A stretch of DNA of 64,000 nt from Phycicoccus flavus (GTDB lineage Bacteria > Actinomycetota > Actinomycetes > Actinomycetales > Dermatophilaceae), in NCBI RefSeq assembly GCF_004025965.2, contig NZ_SAYU02000009.1, positions 17,168-81,167 of the forward strand, in the 5' to 3' direction. How positions within the stretch are numbered: position 1 is the first letter of the stretch; the number at the start of each line of letters is the position of its first letter. The notes below the pieces were generated by a model. The model did no database searches and was not told the DNA's origin. It was given only the letters and a program-made list of their open reading frames with translations. Below are positions 45,568 to 56,000 of the stretch, one piece after another. A program made the position numbers and the translations under genes.

Positions 45568-47688
45568 TCAGCCGGCCAGGGCCTCCGGCAACGGGCGGCT
45601 GTGGACGACGGTGAGCCCGGACACGGCGCGGGTGAGGACGACGTAGAGGCGTCGCAGTCCGGTGCGCTCGTCGGGCTCGGCCTCGACGAGGGCCGCCGGC
45701 TCGAGGACGACGACGCGGTCGAACTCCAGGCCCTTCGCCACGCTCGCCGGGACGAGCTCGACCTGGCGGTCCTCGTCGTCGCCGTGCTCGGCGTCCAGCC
45801 GGCCGTGGGCGACGCCGGCGGCGGTGAGGTCGGCGCTCAGCCCGGCGACCTCGGCGTCCGCCACGATGACGCCGACCGAGCCCGGTTCGGCCGTCGCCGC
45901 CACCACCGCCTCGAGCACGGCGGCCGACCGCTGCGCCGTCTCGACCGCGACGACGTCGAGGCGGCCGGGGTTCTCGCGCACCGACCGGGGCGCGCCGAGC
46001 CCGGGCGCCATGGCCGGCAGCAGCCGGGCGGCGAAGTCGATGACGAGCCCCGGCACCCGGAAGCCGCGGTCGAGGGTGACGAGCCGGTGGTCCGGGCGCC
46101 CCAGGTGGCCCATCGCGGCGTCCCACGAGGTCGTCGCCCACGGCGTCGTCCCCTGCGCAATGTCGCCGAGGACGGTGAGCGACCCGGTCGACGCGCGGCG
46201 CCCCACCGCCCGCAGCTGCATGGGCGAGAGGTCCTGCGCCTCGTCGAGGACGACGTGACCGAGGCTCGGGGTGCGCTCCAGGAGGTCGTGCAGCTCGTCG
46301 AGCAGGGCCAGGTCGGCGCGGGTCCACCGGGCGGCGCCCTTGGTCCGCGGCGGTGACGCCCAGAGCAGGGCGGCCTGCTCGTCGTCGGTCAGGATCCCGT
46401 CGGCGGCCTCGGCCAGCGCGGCGGCGTCCGACAGCAGGCCGAAGAGGACGGCTGCCGCGTCGCGAGCCGGCCACAGCTCCTTGGCGTAGGCCCTCACCGG
46501 TGCGGAGCGGGCGATGGTGTCCTGCACGCGGTCCCCCGGGAAGTCACCGGAGCGCTCGATGCGCACCATGACGAGGTGCGCCAGCCGCTGGGGCAGCAGG
46601 TCGCGCGCCGCCCCGTAGCGGACCCCGCGCCGCACCAGGGCGTCGACCTCGTCCTGCACCTCGTAGGCGGGCACCCGCCAGCGGCGCGCGCCGCGGGGCA
46701 CGACGAGGGGGTCGGTCGGTGTCCCGACCGAGGCCCACACGGCGCGCCGCAGCACCTCGGCCATCCGCGCGTCGCCCTTGAGGACGGCGATCGCGGTCGG
46801 GTCCTCGGCACGGACCCGCGCGTGGTCGAGCAGCGTGTCGATGGTGGCGTGCCGGACCCGCACCTCGCCGAGCGAGGGCAGCACCGCGCCGATGTGGTCC
46901 AGGAACGCCCGGTTCGGCCCCACGACGAGCACCCCGGAGCGGTCGAGCCGCTCGCGGAAGGAGTAGAGCAGCCAGGCCGCGCGGTGCAGCCCGACGGCCG
47001 TCTTGCCGGTGCCGGGCGCGCCCTGGACGCAGATGCTCGTCGCGAGGTCGGAGCGCACCACCTCGTCCTGCTCGGGCTGGATGGTCGAGACGATGTCGCG
47101 CATCGGCCCGGAGCGGGGCCGCTCGATCTCGGCGGCGAGGATCGCGCTCCGGTCTCCGGTGTGGTCGGCCTCGCCGTGGGTCAGGCGCTCGTCCTCGTAG
47201 GCGGTGAGCCGCCCGCGGTCGACGCCGAACCGGCGTCGCAGGTCGACCCCCATCGGGTCCGCGGGGGAGGCCCGGTAGAACGGCGTCGAGATCGGTGCGC
47301 GCCAGTCGACGACGACGGGGTCGCCGCCCTCGTCGCTGACGTGGCGGCGGCCGATGTGGAAGGTCTCCTCGCCGTGGCCGGTGCGGCAGTCGATCCGCCC
47401 GAAGAACAGGGTCGTGCGGGGGTCGTCCTGCAGCGAGGCGACCCTCCGGGCGAGGACGAGGTCGAGGTAGGCGGCGTTGAAGGCGTCCGAGGCGGTGCCG
47501 GCGTCGAGGCTCTCGGTGGCCTCGCGCATGCGGCGCAGCTCGGCGCGGGCCCGCTCGAGGTGGGCCTGCTCGGCGGCCAGGGTGGGGTCCGGAGGTCGGG
47601 TCGTCGGGGTGGCGGTCGGCGCGGGCACGGCGGGACCGCCTCCTGTCGTCGTCGTAGGTCGGGGCCCGGGGACACGTGAGGTACTCAT
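45568..47688 (-). CDS. helR: HelR/HelD-type RNA polymerase recycling ATPase
   Basis: 706-aa superfamily 1 helicase-like ATPase. An N-terminal coiled coil (about 40-100; HLERARAELRRMREATES) would enter the RNAP secondary channel. VVDWRAPISTPFYRA near 140 is a HelD/HelR hallmark. Walker A GAPGTGKTAVG is near 223, VVLDEAQDLSPMQ near 480, and motif VI LYVVLTRAVSGL near 685. HelR proteins remove stalled or rifamycin-bound RNAP from DNA. ATG start at 47688; a TACCAT -10 (minus strand, 47709-47704) would give a 15-nt leader. No rifamycin-associated inverted repeat is seen upstream. Divergent from the VOC gene. Confidence 0.86.
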   Translation of the reverse strand: MSTSRVPGPRPTTTTGGGPAVPAPTATPTTRPPDPTLAAEQAHLERARAELRRMREATESLDAGTASDAFNAAYLDLVLARRVASLQDDPRTTLFFGRIDCRTGHGEETFHIGRRHVSDEGGDPVVVDWRAPISTPFYRASPADPMGVDLRRRFGVDRGRLTAYEDERLTHGEADHTGDRSAILAAEIERPRSGPMRDIVSTIQPEQDEVVRSDLATSICVQGAPGTGKTAVGLHRAAWLLYSFRERLDRSGVLVVGPNRAFLDHIGAVLPSLGEVRVRHATIDTLLDHARVRAEDPTAIAVLKGDARMAEVLRRAVWASVGTPTDPLVVPRGARRWRVPAYEVQDEVDALVRRGVRYGAARDLLPQRLAHLVMVRIERSGDFPGDRVQDTIARSAPVRAYAKELWPARDAAAVLFGLLSDAAALAEAADGILTDDEQAALLWASPPRTKGAARWTRADLALLDELHDLLERTPSLGHVVLDEAQDLSPMQLRAVGRRASTGSLTVLGDIAQGTTPWATTSWDAAMGHLGRPDHRLVTLDRGFRVPGLVIDFAARLLPAMAPGLGAPRSVRENPGRLDVVAVETAQRSAAVLEAVVAATAEPGSVGVIVADAEVAGLSADLTAAGVAHGRLDAEHGDDEDRQVELVPASVAKGLEFDRVVVLEPAALVEAEPDERTGLRRLYVVLTRAVSGLTVVHSRPLPEALAG

Positions 47689-47703
47689 ACCGGAGAACCG
47701 ACG

Positions 47704-47709
47704 ATGGTA
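47704..47709 (-). promoter_or_regulatory. -10 box of helR
   Basis: TACCAT on the minus strand, about 15 nt before the ATG, which fits a short-leader transcript rather than a leaderless one. Confidence 0.4.
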
Positions 47710-47817
47710 GCACCGGGTGGGGACGGTCCCGCCCACGATCCGGGCGCCGCCCGATGCGGCTACTCGTTCGGAGCCGCGCCTCGCCCGGTGTCGGTGGGCC
47801 GCGGCACACTGCGGTGC

Positions 47818-48261
47818 ATGGACCGCTCTCACGCCCCCGTGCAGGTCGTCATCGACTGCGCCGACCCCGCCTCCCTCGTGTCGTTCTGGGCCGAGGCTCT
47901 CGCCCCCCGGGGCTACGCCGTGCCCGCGCCGCCCGGTGGGTTCGCGGACTGGCCCGCCTTCCTCCTCGCGCAGGGTGTGCCGGGGGAGCGCTGGAACGAC
48001 GCCTCGGCGCTGGAGGCCGAGGGGCAGCCGCGCATCTTCCTCCAGCGGGTCGACGAGCCGAAGACGGGGAAGAACCGGGTGCACGTCGACCTGCTGGGCG
48101 GCGGCGGGCCGTCGGTGCCGCTGGACACCCAGCGCGAGCGGGTCGCGGCCGAGGTCGCACGGCTCGAGGCGCTCGGGGCCACCCGGCTCGCCGAGCACAC
48201 CGACCTGGGCGTGCACTGGGTGACGATGCAGGACCCGGAGGGCAACGAGTTCTGCGTCTGA
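47818..48261 (+). CDS. VOC/glyoxalase-like domain protein
   Basis: 147-aa protein of the vicinal oxygen chelate superfamily (glyoxalase-like). Two beta-alpha-beta units are readable: VQVVIDCADPASLVSFWAEAL at the start and HWVTMQDPEGNEFCV at the end, with KNRVHVDLL between. Enzyme activity and metal ligands are unclear; many such proteins are uncharacterised. ATG supported by homology; a CACACT hexamer 7 nt upstream is a weak -10. A deleted paralogue with the same upstream bases lies at 58918-59090. Confidence 0.82.
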   Translation: MDRSHAPVQVVIDCADPASLVSFWAEALAPRGYAVPAPPGGFADWPAFLLAQGVPGERWNDASALEAEGQPRIFLQRVDEPKTGKNRVHVDLLGGGGPSVPLDTQRERVAAEVARLEALGATRLAEHTDLGVHWVTMQDPEGNEFCV

Positions 48262-48343
48262 GCCCGCGTCGCGATGAGACGTGTGGGCGCTGCACCTGCG
48301 GGTACCGCACCGGGTGTCACTGGGCTGTCCGGGAGGAGTGCGC

Positions 48344-48946
48344 ATGAGCCAGGCCGACGAGGTCCGTGACCTGCTCGCGCAGCACGGCCGGACCTTCGCC
48401 ACCGACGCCGGCATCACCCTGCGTGACACCCCGTCCCCGCTGTTCCGCCTCCTCGTCCTCACCCTGCTGGCGTCGACCCGGATCTCGGCCGACGTCGCCG
48501 TCGCGACGGCCCGGGAGCTGTCGCGGGCCGGCTGGCGGACGCCGCGGCGGATGCTGGAGTCGACGTGGCAGCAGCGCGTCGACGCGCTCGGCCGGGGCGG
48601 GTACCGCCGCTACGACGAGACCACCGCCACCCGGCTGGAGGCGCTGTGCATACGGCTGGTCGAGGACTACCGCGGTGACCTGCGGGTCCTGCGCCCGGAC
48701 TCCGCGGCCGACGTGGACCGGCTGCGGAAGGGGCTCACCGGGTTCACCGGCATCGGGCCGGTCGGCGCCGACATCTTCTGCCGGGAGGTGCAGGCGGTCT
48801 GGCCCACCGTCGGGCCGTTCTTCGACCGGCGTGCCCTGGCCGGCGCCCGGGCCCGAGGGCTGCCCGTCGACCCGGCGCGGCTCGCGGCGCTGGCCCCCGA
48901 CGGACGCGTCGCCAACCTCGCCGCCGCGCTCGTGCGGGTCGCCTGA
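48344..48946 (+). CDS. HhH-GPD-like (endonuclease III-fold) protein
   Basis: 200-aa helical protein resembling the endonuclease III/HhH-GPD superfamily: RLLVLTLLASTRISADVA near the start is like the first helical block, and GFTGIGPVGADIFCREV near 132-148 is the helix-hairpin-helix. The catalytic lysine of bifunctional glycosylases is not in the expected hairpin position; a possible Asp is in FFDRRAL. No Cys4 iron-sulfur loop is present at the C-terminus. It may be a DNA-binding or glycosylase-like protein of unknown specificity. Clear SD (GGGAGGAG) upstream of the ATG. Confidence 0.72.
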   Translation: MSQADEVRDLLAQHGRTFATDAGITLRDTPSPLFRLLVLTLLASTRISADVAVATARELSRAGWRTPRRMLESTWQQRVDALGRGGYRRYDETTATRLEALCIRLVEDYRGDLRVLRPDSAADVDRLRKGLTGFTGIGPVGADIFCREVQAVWPTVGPFFDRRALAGARARGLPVDPARLAALAPDGRVANLAAALVRVA

Positions 48947-48965
48947 CGTCGTCGTCGCTGGCAGG

Positions 48966-49098
48966 GTGACGGGCGTGCACCGGGTCGACCTGCGCCGTCC
49001 GGATGACGTGCGGTGGGTGCCGCGAGACTCCCGGGGGACCGCGGTGCTCGTGCTCGCGGGGTCCAGCGGGCGGGTCGACGCCGGCCGGGCGAGCGCCT
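48966..49098 (+). pseudogene. 5' fragment of an acyl-CoA thioesterase/dienelactone-hydrolase-like gene
   Basis: A GTG-initiated segment reads VTGVHRVDLRRPDD, WVPRDSRGTAVLVLAGSSGRVDAGRA, similar to the start of BAAT/dienelactone-hydrolase family proteins, where LVLAGSSGRV precedes the catalytic domain. The similarity ends near 49098 and the catalytic part is gone. The rest of the gap to 49208 holds nothing I recognise. Confidence 0.5.
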
Positions 49099-49208
49099 CT
49101 CGCTCGTGCGTCACCGTCCTGACCGTCGAGCGGGCCCGTCCTTACACGGTGGGCCGCGGACTCCGTCACAGGGAGCGGCCGCCGACGTGGGACGCGGTGG
49201 CGCGGCGA

Positions 49209-49988
49209 TCAGCCCAGGTCGAGCTCGGCCAGCGCCCGGTGGAAGCGGTTCGAGGACTCGGGCATCGACGGGTCGTCCCAGCGCAGCCAGGCGTCCTGCT
49301 GCCGGTTGCCCGGGTCGTCCCAGTACTCCCAGTCCGTCACCGCGTCCACCAGCTCCTGGTCCGCGGGGTCGGGGCTGCCCTCGGTGCGGGCCCGCAGGGC
49401 CGCCACCCGCTCCGGGACCCGCTCGACGACGCCGCAGCCCGGCCCCTCCGGCCAGCGCTGGTCGTGGACCGGGACCCCGGCGTGGAGGCCGAGACCGCGC
49501 AGGTCGGCCGCCGTGAAGTCGTTGCCCCGGATCTCGTTGGGCCGCGACCGGGGGCGGATCGAGGGGATGAGCGGCTGGTTCCGTCCCCACAGGCTCAGCG
49601 AGTCAACGACCCCGACGAAGACGTTGTCGACCAGGTCGACGGCGTCCAGGTGGGAGTGCCACCGGCAGGTGTCGAACGTCGAGCCCTCGATGCGGCCGTA
49701 CGGCAGGGAGGTGTTCCGCAGGTCGCACCGCACGATGCGGCAGCCGAGCAGGTGCGGCCCGTCGTCCTGGTGCTCGTGGTCACCACCCCAGTCCCACTGG
49801 AGGTCGCAGCGCTCGAAGGTGCAGTCGACGAACACGGTCCGCTCGAACGACAGCCACTCCTCCGGCGTCCGCACGCCACGGAAGGTCACGCCCTCGATCC
49901 GCCGGTCCCGGAACTGCCACACCGTGCCTGTCGGCGGTCGTCGCACGACGGTGCCGGGGGGCAGCTCCGGACCGGGGATCGTGGGCAC
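49209..49988 (-). CDS. Pentapeptide-like protein, probable immunity to the RHS toxin
   Basis: 259-aa protein. Residues about 25-150 alternate Phe/Leu and Cys/Asp in a right-handed quadrilateral-helix manner (GVTFRGVR, VFVDCTFERCDLQW, GCRIVRCDLRNTSL, GSTFDTCRW), then a second short set (NDFTAADLRGLGL). The last 80 residues are acidic with many Trp and Asp. It begins 9 nt after the RHS toxin stop, where an immunity gene is expected. Pentapeptide-repeat proteins can mimic DNA, which would suit a nuclease toxin; this is inference. GTG start: a TAGGGT box that includes the RHS stop codon ends 6 nt upstream. Confidence 0.7.
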   Translation of the reverse strand: MPTIPGPELPPGTVVRRPPTGTVWQFRDRRIEGVTFRGVRTPEEWLSFERTVFVDCTFERCDLQWDWGGDHEHQDDGPHLLGCRIVRCDLRNTSLPYGRIEGSTFDTCRWHSHLDAVDLVDNVFVGVVDSLSLWGRNQPLIPSIRPRSRPNEIRGNDFTAADLRGLGLHAGVPVHDQRWPEGPGCGVVERVPERVAALRARTEGSPDPADQELVDAVTDWEYWDDPGNRQQDAWLRWDDPSMPESSNRFHRALAELDLG

Positions 49989-49994
49989 TCGCCA

Positions 49995-50000
49995 ACCCTA
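49995..50000 (-). promoter_or_regulatory. -10 box of the immunity gene overlapping the RHS stop codon
   Basis: Minus-strand TAGGGT; its first three bases are the TAG stop of the RHS gene and the GTG of the next gene follows after 6 nt. It would allow expression of the downstream gene without the 8.5-kb toxin transcript. Confidence 0.45.
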
Positions 50001-53000
50001 GAAGAGGAAGGAGCCCGGCCAGCGGTAGACCACGATGAGCGCGTCCTTGTACTCGGCCGCGTACTTCCCGTTGCCGATCGCCTTGCCGTACTTCACCGTG
50101 ACCTGCGACTTCGTCGTCAGCTCGACGAAGAAGTTCTTGCCGCTCTGCACGAGCTTGAAGTCCGGCCCGAGCGTCCGGTAGACGCCCTTGGACGTGCTCT
50201 GCTTCAACGCCTCGCCCGTGGCCTTGTGCACCGCCTGGCCGACGAACTTGTTCATCAGCCCGAAGTTGCCGTCCTGGACCGCCTTGCGGTAAGCCGCACG
50301 CTCGGCCGCCGACAGCGACCGGTAGAGGGCGTTGCGGAACTGGCTCTGGAGCACGCTGTTGACCAGCTTGGCGACGGTCTGCGCGAAGGCCCGGGCCGTG
50401 GCGTTGCCGACGAGGTGGGCGGGTGCGTAGATCTGCACACCGTTCTTCTCCGAGATCAGGGTGTACTCGGCCGCCATCGCCCCGGACGGGTCGGTGAACG
50501 CCAGCGGGTTGTTGTCGACGTAGGCGTAGGCATTGAGGCCGCCCGCGGGGTCTTCCTGCACGAACCGCCCGATCGACGGGTCGTACCAGCGGGCCCGCAT
50601 GTACATCAGCCCGGAGTCGTCGCCGCCCGCGTGCCCGGTGAAGGCGTACGACCCGCCGAGGGCGTCGGCCCCACCGGTCGTGCGGCTCTCGCCGAAGGCC
50701 GAGTACCGCGTCGTCGACAGCGACTGGCCGGACCCGTCGTAGACGCTCGTCACCGATCCCAGCCGGTCCAGCGTCGGGTAGACGTCGGTGCCGTCGGCGG
50801 ACGTGGCGGCCAGTGGCTCGCCACTGCTCGGCAGGACGGTGAAGGACTGCAGCACCGTCGCCGCCGGCCCCGTGCCGGCGAGCTCGGCGACCACGGACGA
50901 GCCCGAGTAGGCCCAGCTGGTCGTCGCGCCGTCGACGGTCCGGGTGGTCCGCCGGCCGAACGGGTCGTACCCGTAGGTCGTCGTCCGCCCGCCGGCCGTC
51001 ACCGACCGCAGGGTGTGGTCGGTGTTCCAGGCCAGCGTCGTCACCGCACCGCTCGCCCGCTCGGTCCTTCTGACGAGGTTGCCCTCGTCGTCGTAGGCGT
51101 AGGTGCGGGTGGCGTCCTGCACCAGGCGACCGGCCGCGTCGTAGCGGACCTCCGCGGCCGGGTCCCCGGTCCAGGAGGTGCGGTTGCCCATCCGGTCGTA
51201 GGTCGTCGACTCGTCCGCGAAGGGCGAGCCGTCGGCGTAGTCGACGGTGCTCAGGTTGCTCTCGGCGTCGTAGCCGTAGGTCTCGACCCCGAGGTCGTCC
51301 TGTGTGCTGGCGAGCCGACCCTGGGCGTCGTAGCCGTAGCGCACGGTCGACAGGGCGGTCCCGGCCCGCGTCTGGGTGCGGGTTTCGAGGCGGCCCAGGG
51401 CGTCGAACGTGTTCGCCTCGACGACCCCGTTCGGGCGCGCGAGCCGGGTGAGCCGCCCGGCGTCGTCGACGTCGAGGTCGAAGCGGCCGCTGCGGGTGTC
51501 GGTGACGACGTCGGGGTTGCCGGCGGCGTCGAGCCCGATGGTCGTCGCGCCCCACGGGGTGGTGACCTCGGTCAGGTCGCCGGTCCCGTCGTACGCGTAG
51601 TCCAGCGTGTAGGCCGGCGCGCCGTCACCGGAGACCTCCTCGCGGACCGTCCGGCCCGTGGCGTCGTGGCCGCGGCGGATGGCCACCGAGCCGTCGGTGA
51701 CCGACCTGAGGTCCCCGAACCCGCTGTAGGTGTAGGTGAGCGTGCGCTCCGGCGTCGTGCGGGTCCGCACCCGACCGGCGCGGTCGTGGGTCAGCGAGGT
51801 CACGGCACCGTTGCGGTCGCGGACCGAGGTCAGCCGCAGGGCGTCGTCGTAGGCGAAGGTCGTGACCTTCCCGGCCTCGTCGGTCTGGGTCAGCAGCTCG
51901 CCGAGGTCGCCGTAGCCGAACAGGCGCTGCCGTCCGGCGGCGTCGGTCATCCGCGTCACGCGGTTGAGGTCGTCACGCACGAACTCGTTGAGCACCGCCC
52001 CGGTGCCGTCGAGCACGCGCGTCTCGTAGCCCTCGTCGTTGTACTCGACCTGCCGCACGCTGCCGGCGCCGTCGTCGGACCGGGTCATCCGGCCCAGGGA
52101 GTCGTAGGCGAACCGGCTCGTGATCTGCCCGCCGCGCACGACCGTGGTCACGAGCCCGGCGGTGAGGGTGAAGTCCGTGCGGACCCCGTCCTCACCGACC
52201 GTCGAGGTGAGGTTGCCGACGGAGTCGTACCCCCACAGCCGGGAGCGGGTGGCCCCGGTCCGGCGCTCGGACTTCAGGTTGCCCGCCGCGTCGTAGGTCC
52301 GGGTGACCCCGCGACCCTCCTGGTCGGTGGCGGTGAGGATGCGCCCGTGGTCGTCGCGGGTGAAGGTCACGGTGCCGTCGGCGTCGGTCTCGGTCCTGAC
52401 CCGGCGGGCGGCGTCGTAGGTCCACCGGACCGTGCGGGTCTCGCCGTCGGCGACGGCGTCCTCCCGGGCCAGGTTGCCCGCGGCGTCGTAGGTGAGCACC
52501 GTGAGCAGCCGGCCGGTGGGGTCGGTGACGGTCTCCTGGCGGGCGCCGACGTCGGTGCTGACCTCGGTGCGGTTGCCCTCGGCGTCGACGTAGGCGAGGA
52601 CCCGGCCGTCGGTGGCGTACTCGATGCTGCCCAGTGAGCGGCCTCCCGGGCCCGTCATGCCGGTGAGCCGGTGGTCCTCGTAGGTGTAGGTCGTGCGGGC
52701 GCTGTCGACCCCGGTGGAGGCGACCAGGTCGCCCGCGGCGTCGTACTCGTAGCTGGATGTCCCCGCGGGGCTGACGATCGAGGTGATCCGGTCGGAGGCG
52801 TCGCGGGTGTAGGTGATGGACCGGCCGAGGCTGGACTCGACCCCGTCGCGGGTGAAGGTCAGCGTGTTGCCGTTGCGGTCCCTCGCGGTCCGCAGCCCGA
52901 GGTCGCGGTCCAGCACGTACTCGGTGCCGCCCAGGTCGGTGAGCCGGAAGACCGTCGGGTCGTACAGGCCGTCGATGCCGAAGCCGCCGCCGAGCGCGGT

Positions 53001-56000
53001 GCCGTCGCCGGGGAAGAACAGCGAGGTGTCGTTCACCGCCACGAGCTCCGAGGTGGTGTCGGTGCCCGGACGCGGTCGGAACGTGGCCTCGGCCAGCGGC
53101 GGGAAGAAGGTGCTGGAGTTGGCGCCGACGAGGTCGAACGCCTCGACCCGGCCGTCCGGCCAGGTGACGCTGACGTAGTGCGGGACCGAGGAGGTGTACT
53201 CCAGGTTGCAGAAGATCAGCCCGCACGTCGTCGACTTCGCCGACCACCCACCGAGCCCGAGGGGGCCGTTGGTGGACACGGTGAAGTCCGCGATCGAGGC
53301 CTGCCAGCCGACCCCGAAGTCGCCGGAGGACCGGTCGAAGGAGTCGTAGGACCGCTCGACCCGCAGCGGCAGGCCGGCGAGGTCGACGTCGTGGTCGACG
53401 AACGAGCGGGTCACCCGCCCCGGCTTGAAGTCCCCGTCGACGAGGACGTCGACCGAGGTGACGGTGGTCCCGCCGTCGCTGGAGGTGCTGACGACCCGCA
53501 CGACGTACGGACCGTTGGCGAGGATCGTCGGGTCGAGCACGGCCGAGACGGTCGCGGTCGACCCGCCGCCGTCTCCGGTCCCGACGGTCTGCGCGGTGCC
53601 GGAGCCGTCGGCGGGCTCCACGGTGACCCGCCACCCGGTGACGGTGGTCCCGGCGGCTGCGGCGAGATCCGCGGTCACCGTGGTCGGCATCGCGACGCGC
53701 GACCCCTCCTCGAGGGAGACCGCACTGGTCACGGGACCGGTGTTCTCCCCGGTGCCCGAACCGCCGATGACGACGACCGAGGTGTCGCCCACGGTGAGCG
53801 TCGAGGGGTCGTCGGTGGGGATCGGGTCCAGCTCGTTCGAGGTCACCGTGCCGCTGACCGCGATGCGGGTGACCCCGGCCGGGACGGGCTCGGCGATCTT
53901 CAGCCTGAAGTCGACGGTGGCCTCGCGGTAGGGGGCGAGGGTGCCGATCGCGACGTCGACGCCGTCACCGGCGGCCACCGTGCCCACGGTGGTGCCCACG
54001 GACCCGGCGACCAGGGAGGTCCCGGCCGGCGGCGTGAGGGTGTAGCGGATCCCGGTGACGTCCCGGGTGCCCACGGAGGTCACGACCGTCCGGTAGGTGA
54101 GGGTGTCGCCGGGGGAGACCGCTCCGTTGCCGTCGGCGTCGACGGCCAGCGAGCCGGTGAGGTAGGCCGTGAGGGCGGGGTTGGGGCGGATGACCGTGGT
54201 ACGGGTCGGGTCCGCGGCGCCCGGCAGCACCGGGTCGTCGGTCTGGACGCTGGGCACGCCGGTGGCCCGGACCGCGCCCTGGGTGGCGATCTCGCCGACC
54301 CCGGCGGGCAGCGGGTCCGCGACGCGGACGTCCACGGTCACGGTGCGCGACGCGTGCCCGGCGATGTCGGGCAGGGTCACCCAGGCGGTGCCGTCGCGGT
54401 TCTCGACCCTGCCGCCGTCGGGCGTCGTCGCGGCGCCGTCCACCAGCGTGGAGTCGGCGCCGGCCGGCAGCTCGGCCGAGACACCCTGCAGCGTGACGTC
54501 GCCGCCGTTGCGCACCACGAGGGTGTAGCGGACGGTGTCGCCGGGGCTCACCGTGCCGTCGCCGCCGACGTCGACCTGGAGGCCGTCGGTGAGCGAGGCC
54601 TGGATCGTCGCCGGGGCGAGCCGGACGACGGTGCGGCTGGAGCCGGTGGGGCCGTAGGTCCGGCCGTTGGTGTCCTGCCAGGTGACCTCGCCACGGACCG
54701 TGGTCGGGCCCACCGCGCCGGCCGGGGCGGCGTACGTCGCGGTGCCGCTGCCGAGCTCTCCGGCGGTGAGGCTCGGCGGCGCGCCCGTGACCGGCAGGTC
54801 GGCGTCGTCGGCGGTGGCGGTGGTGCTCATCGACCCGGCGGGGCGCGCGCCGAGGTTGGCGAGCTTCAGGCCGTAGGTTGTGCTCGTCCCGGCCGGCAGC
54901 GAGTCCGGGCCCACCGTCGAGATGCCGACGACCGGCAGCTCGCGGGTCGCGGTGGTGTGCGCCAGGGGTGCCACGAGGCGACCGACGCCACCGGACCCGA
55001 GGGCGAAGGCGGCGGTGGTCAGCGGCGAGCCGTCCGCCGCGAGGAGGCGGCCGAGGTAGCCCGCGTCGGTCTCACCCGTGCCGCGCGCCTTCGGTGCGCC
55101 GACGACGTGGTCCTCGTGCAGCGTCACGGCCGCACCGGGGGCGATGGCGCCCAGGCCCGGCTCGTCGGCCGGCGTGACGACGAGGGCGTCGCCGTCGGGG
55201 AGGACGACGTGCGCGGAGACGTCGGAGGCGTCGCCGGTGAGGGCGCGCACCTCCGGGCCGAAGTCCCGGCCGTAGGTGAACAACCGCCGCGCCTGGATGC
55301 CGTCGGGCGTCAGGTCGAAGGAGACGTGGGTCCGCACGCCGGAGGTCCGCGCCGGGTCCAGCAGGGTGTTCGTCTGCTGCGGGGTCAGCGTGACGACGGT
55401 CTCGGTGCCCCAGGAGGCCCAGGCGCCGGGGGCCACCGTGGTGCCGGTGACCCGGTCGGCGCCCGAGGGGTAGGTGACGCCGGCGAAGGCGTTGGGCTGG
55501 GTCGTCACCCGCGCCGCGTCGCTGCCCGCGGTCGCGAGGGTCGACCAGTCGCCGGTCGTGGTGTCGCGCCGCTCGAGCAGCAGCGACCACCCCGCCACGG
55601 TGGCCGTGCTCGCGTCGACGTTCTGCAGGCCGACGAGGGCCGGCACCACGAGCGTGGCGCGCTCGTTGCGGACCGTGACGTCGTAGCCGACGGTCTCGCC
55701 GGGCAGGGCCGCCTCGGCATCCTTGGCCACCGCGGTGGTCAGGTCGGGCACGAGCGCAGGCGCCGCCGCGCTCTCGGCCCGGCCGCACTCGGCTCCGCGC
55801 ACGTCGAGGCCGTTGCCGGTGATCCGGATCCGGTCGCCGAGGATGCCGCAGAAGAAGCGGTTGTCGTCGCCGGAGATGCTCACCTGGCCGGCGCCGGCGA
55901 AGATCGTCCCGAGGAACTTGCTGCCCTTGGCGGCGATGTCGACGGCCTTGTCGCCCTGCGCGCCCGCCAGCAGGAAGAGCCCGTCGAGGTAGGGCGTGAA

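Noticed and set aside
47689..47817. Rifamycin-associated palindrome upstream of helR
   Set aside because: I looked for the conserved GGGGCTTGC-type inverted repeat and did not see it; only imperfect GC-rich symmetry is present.
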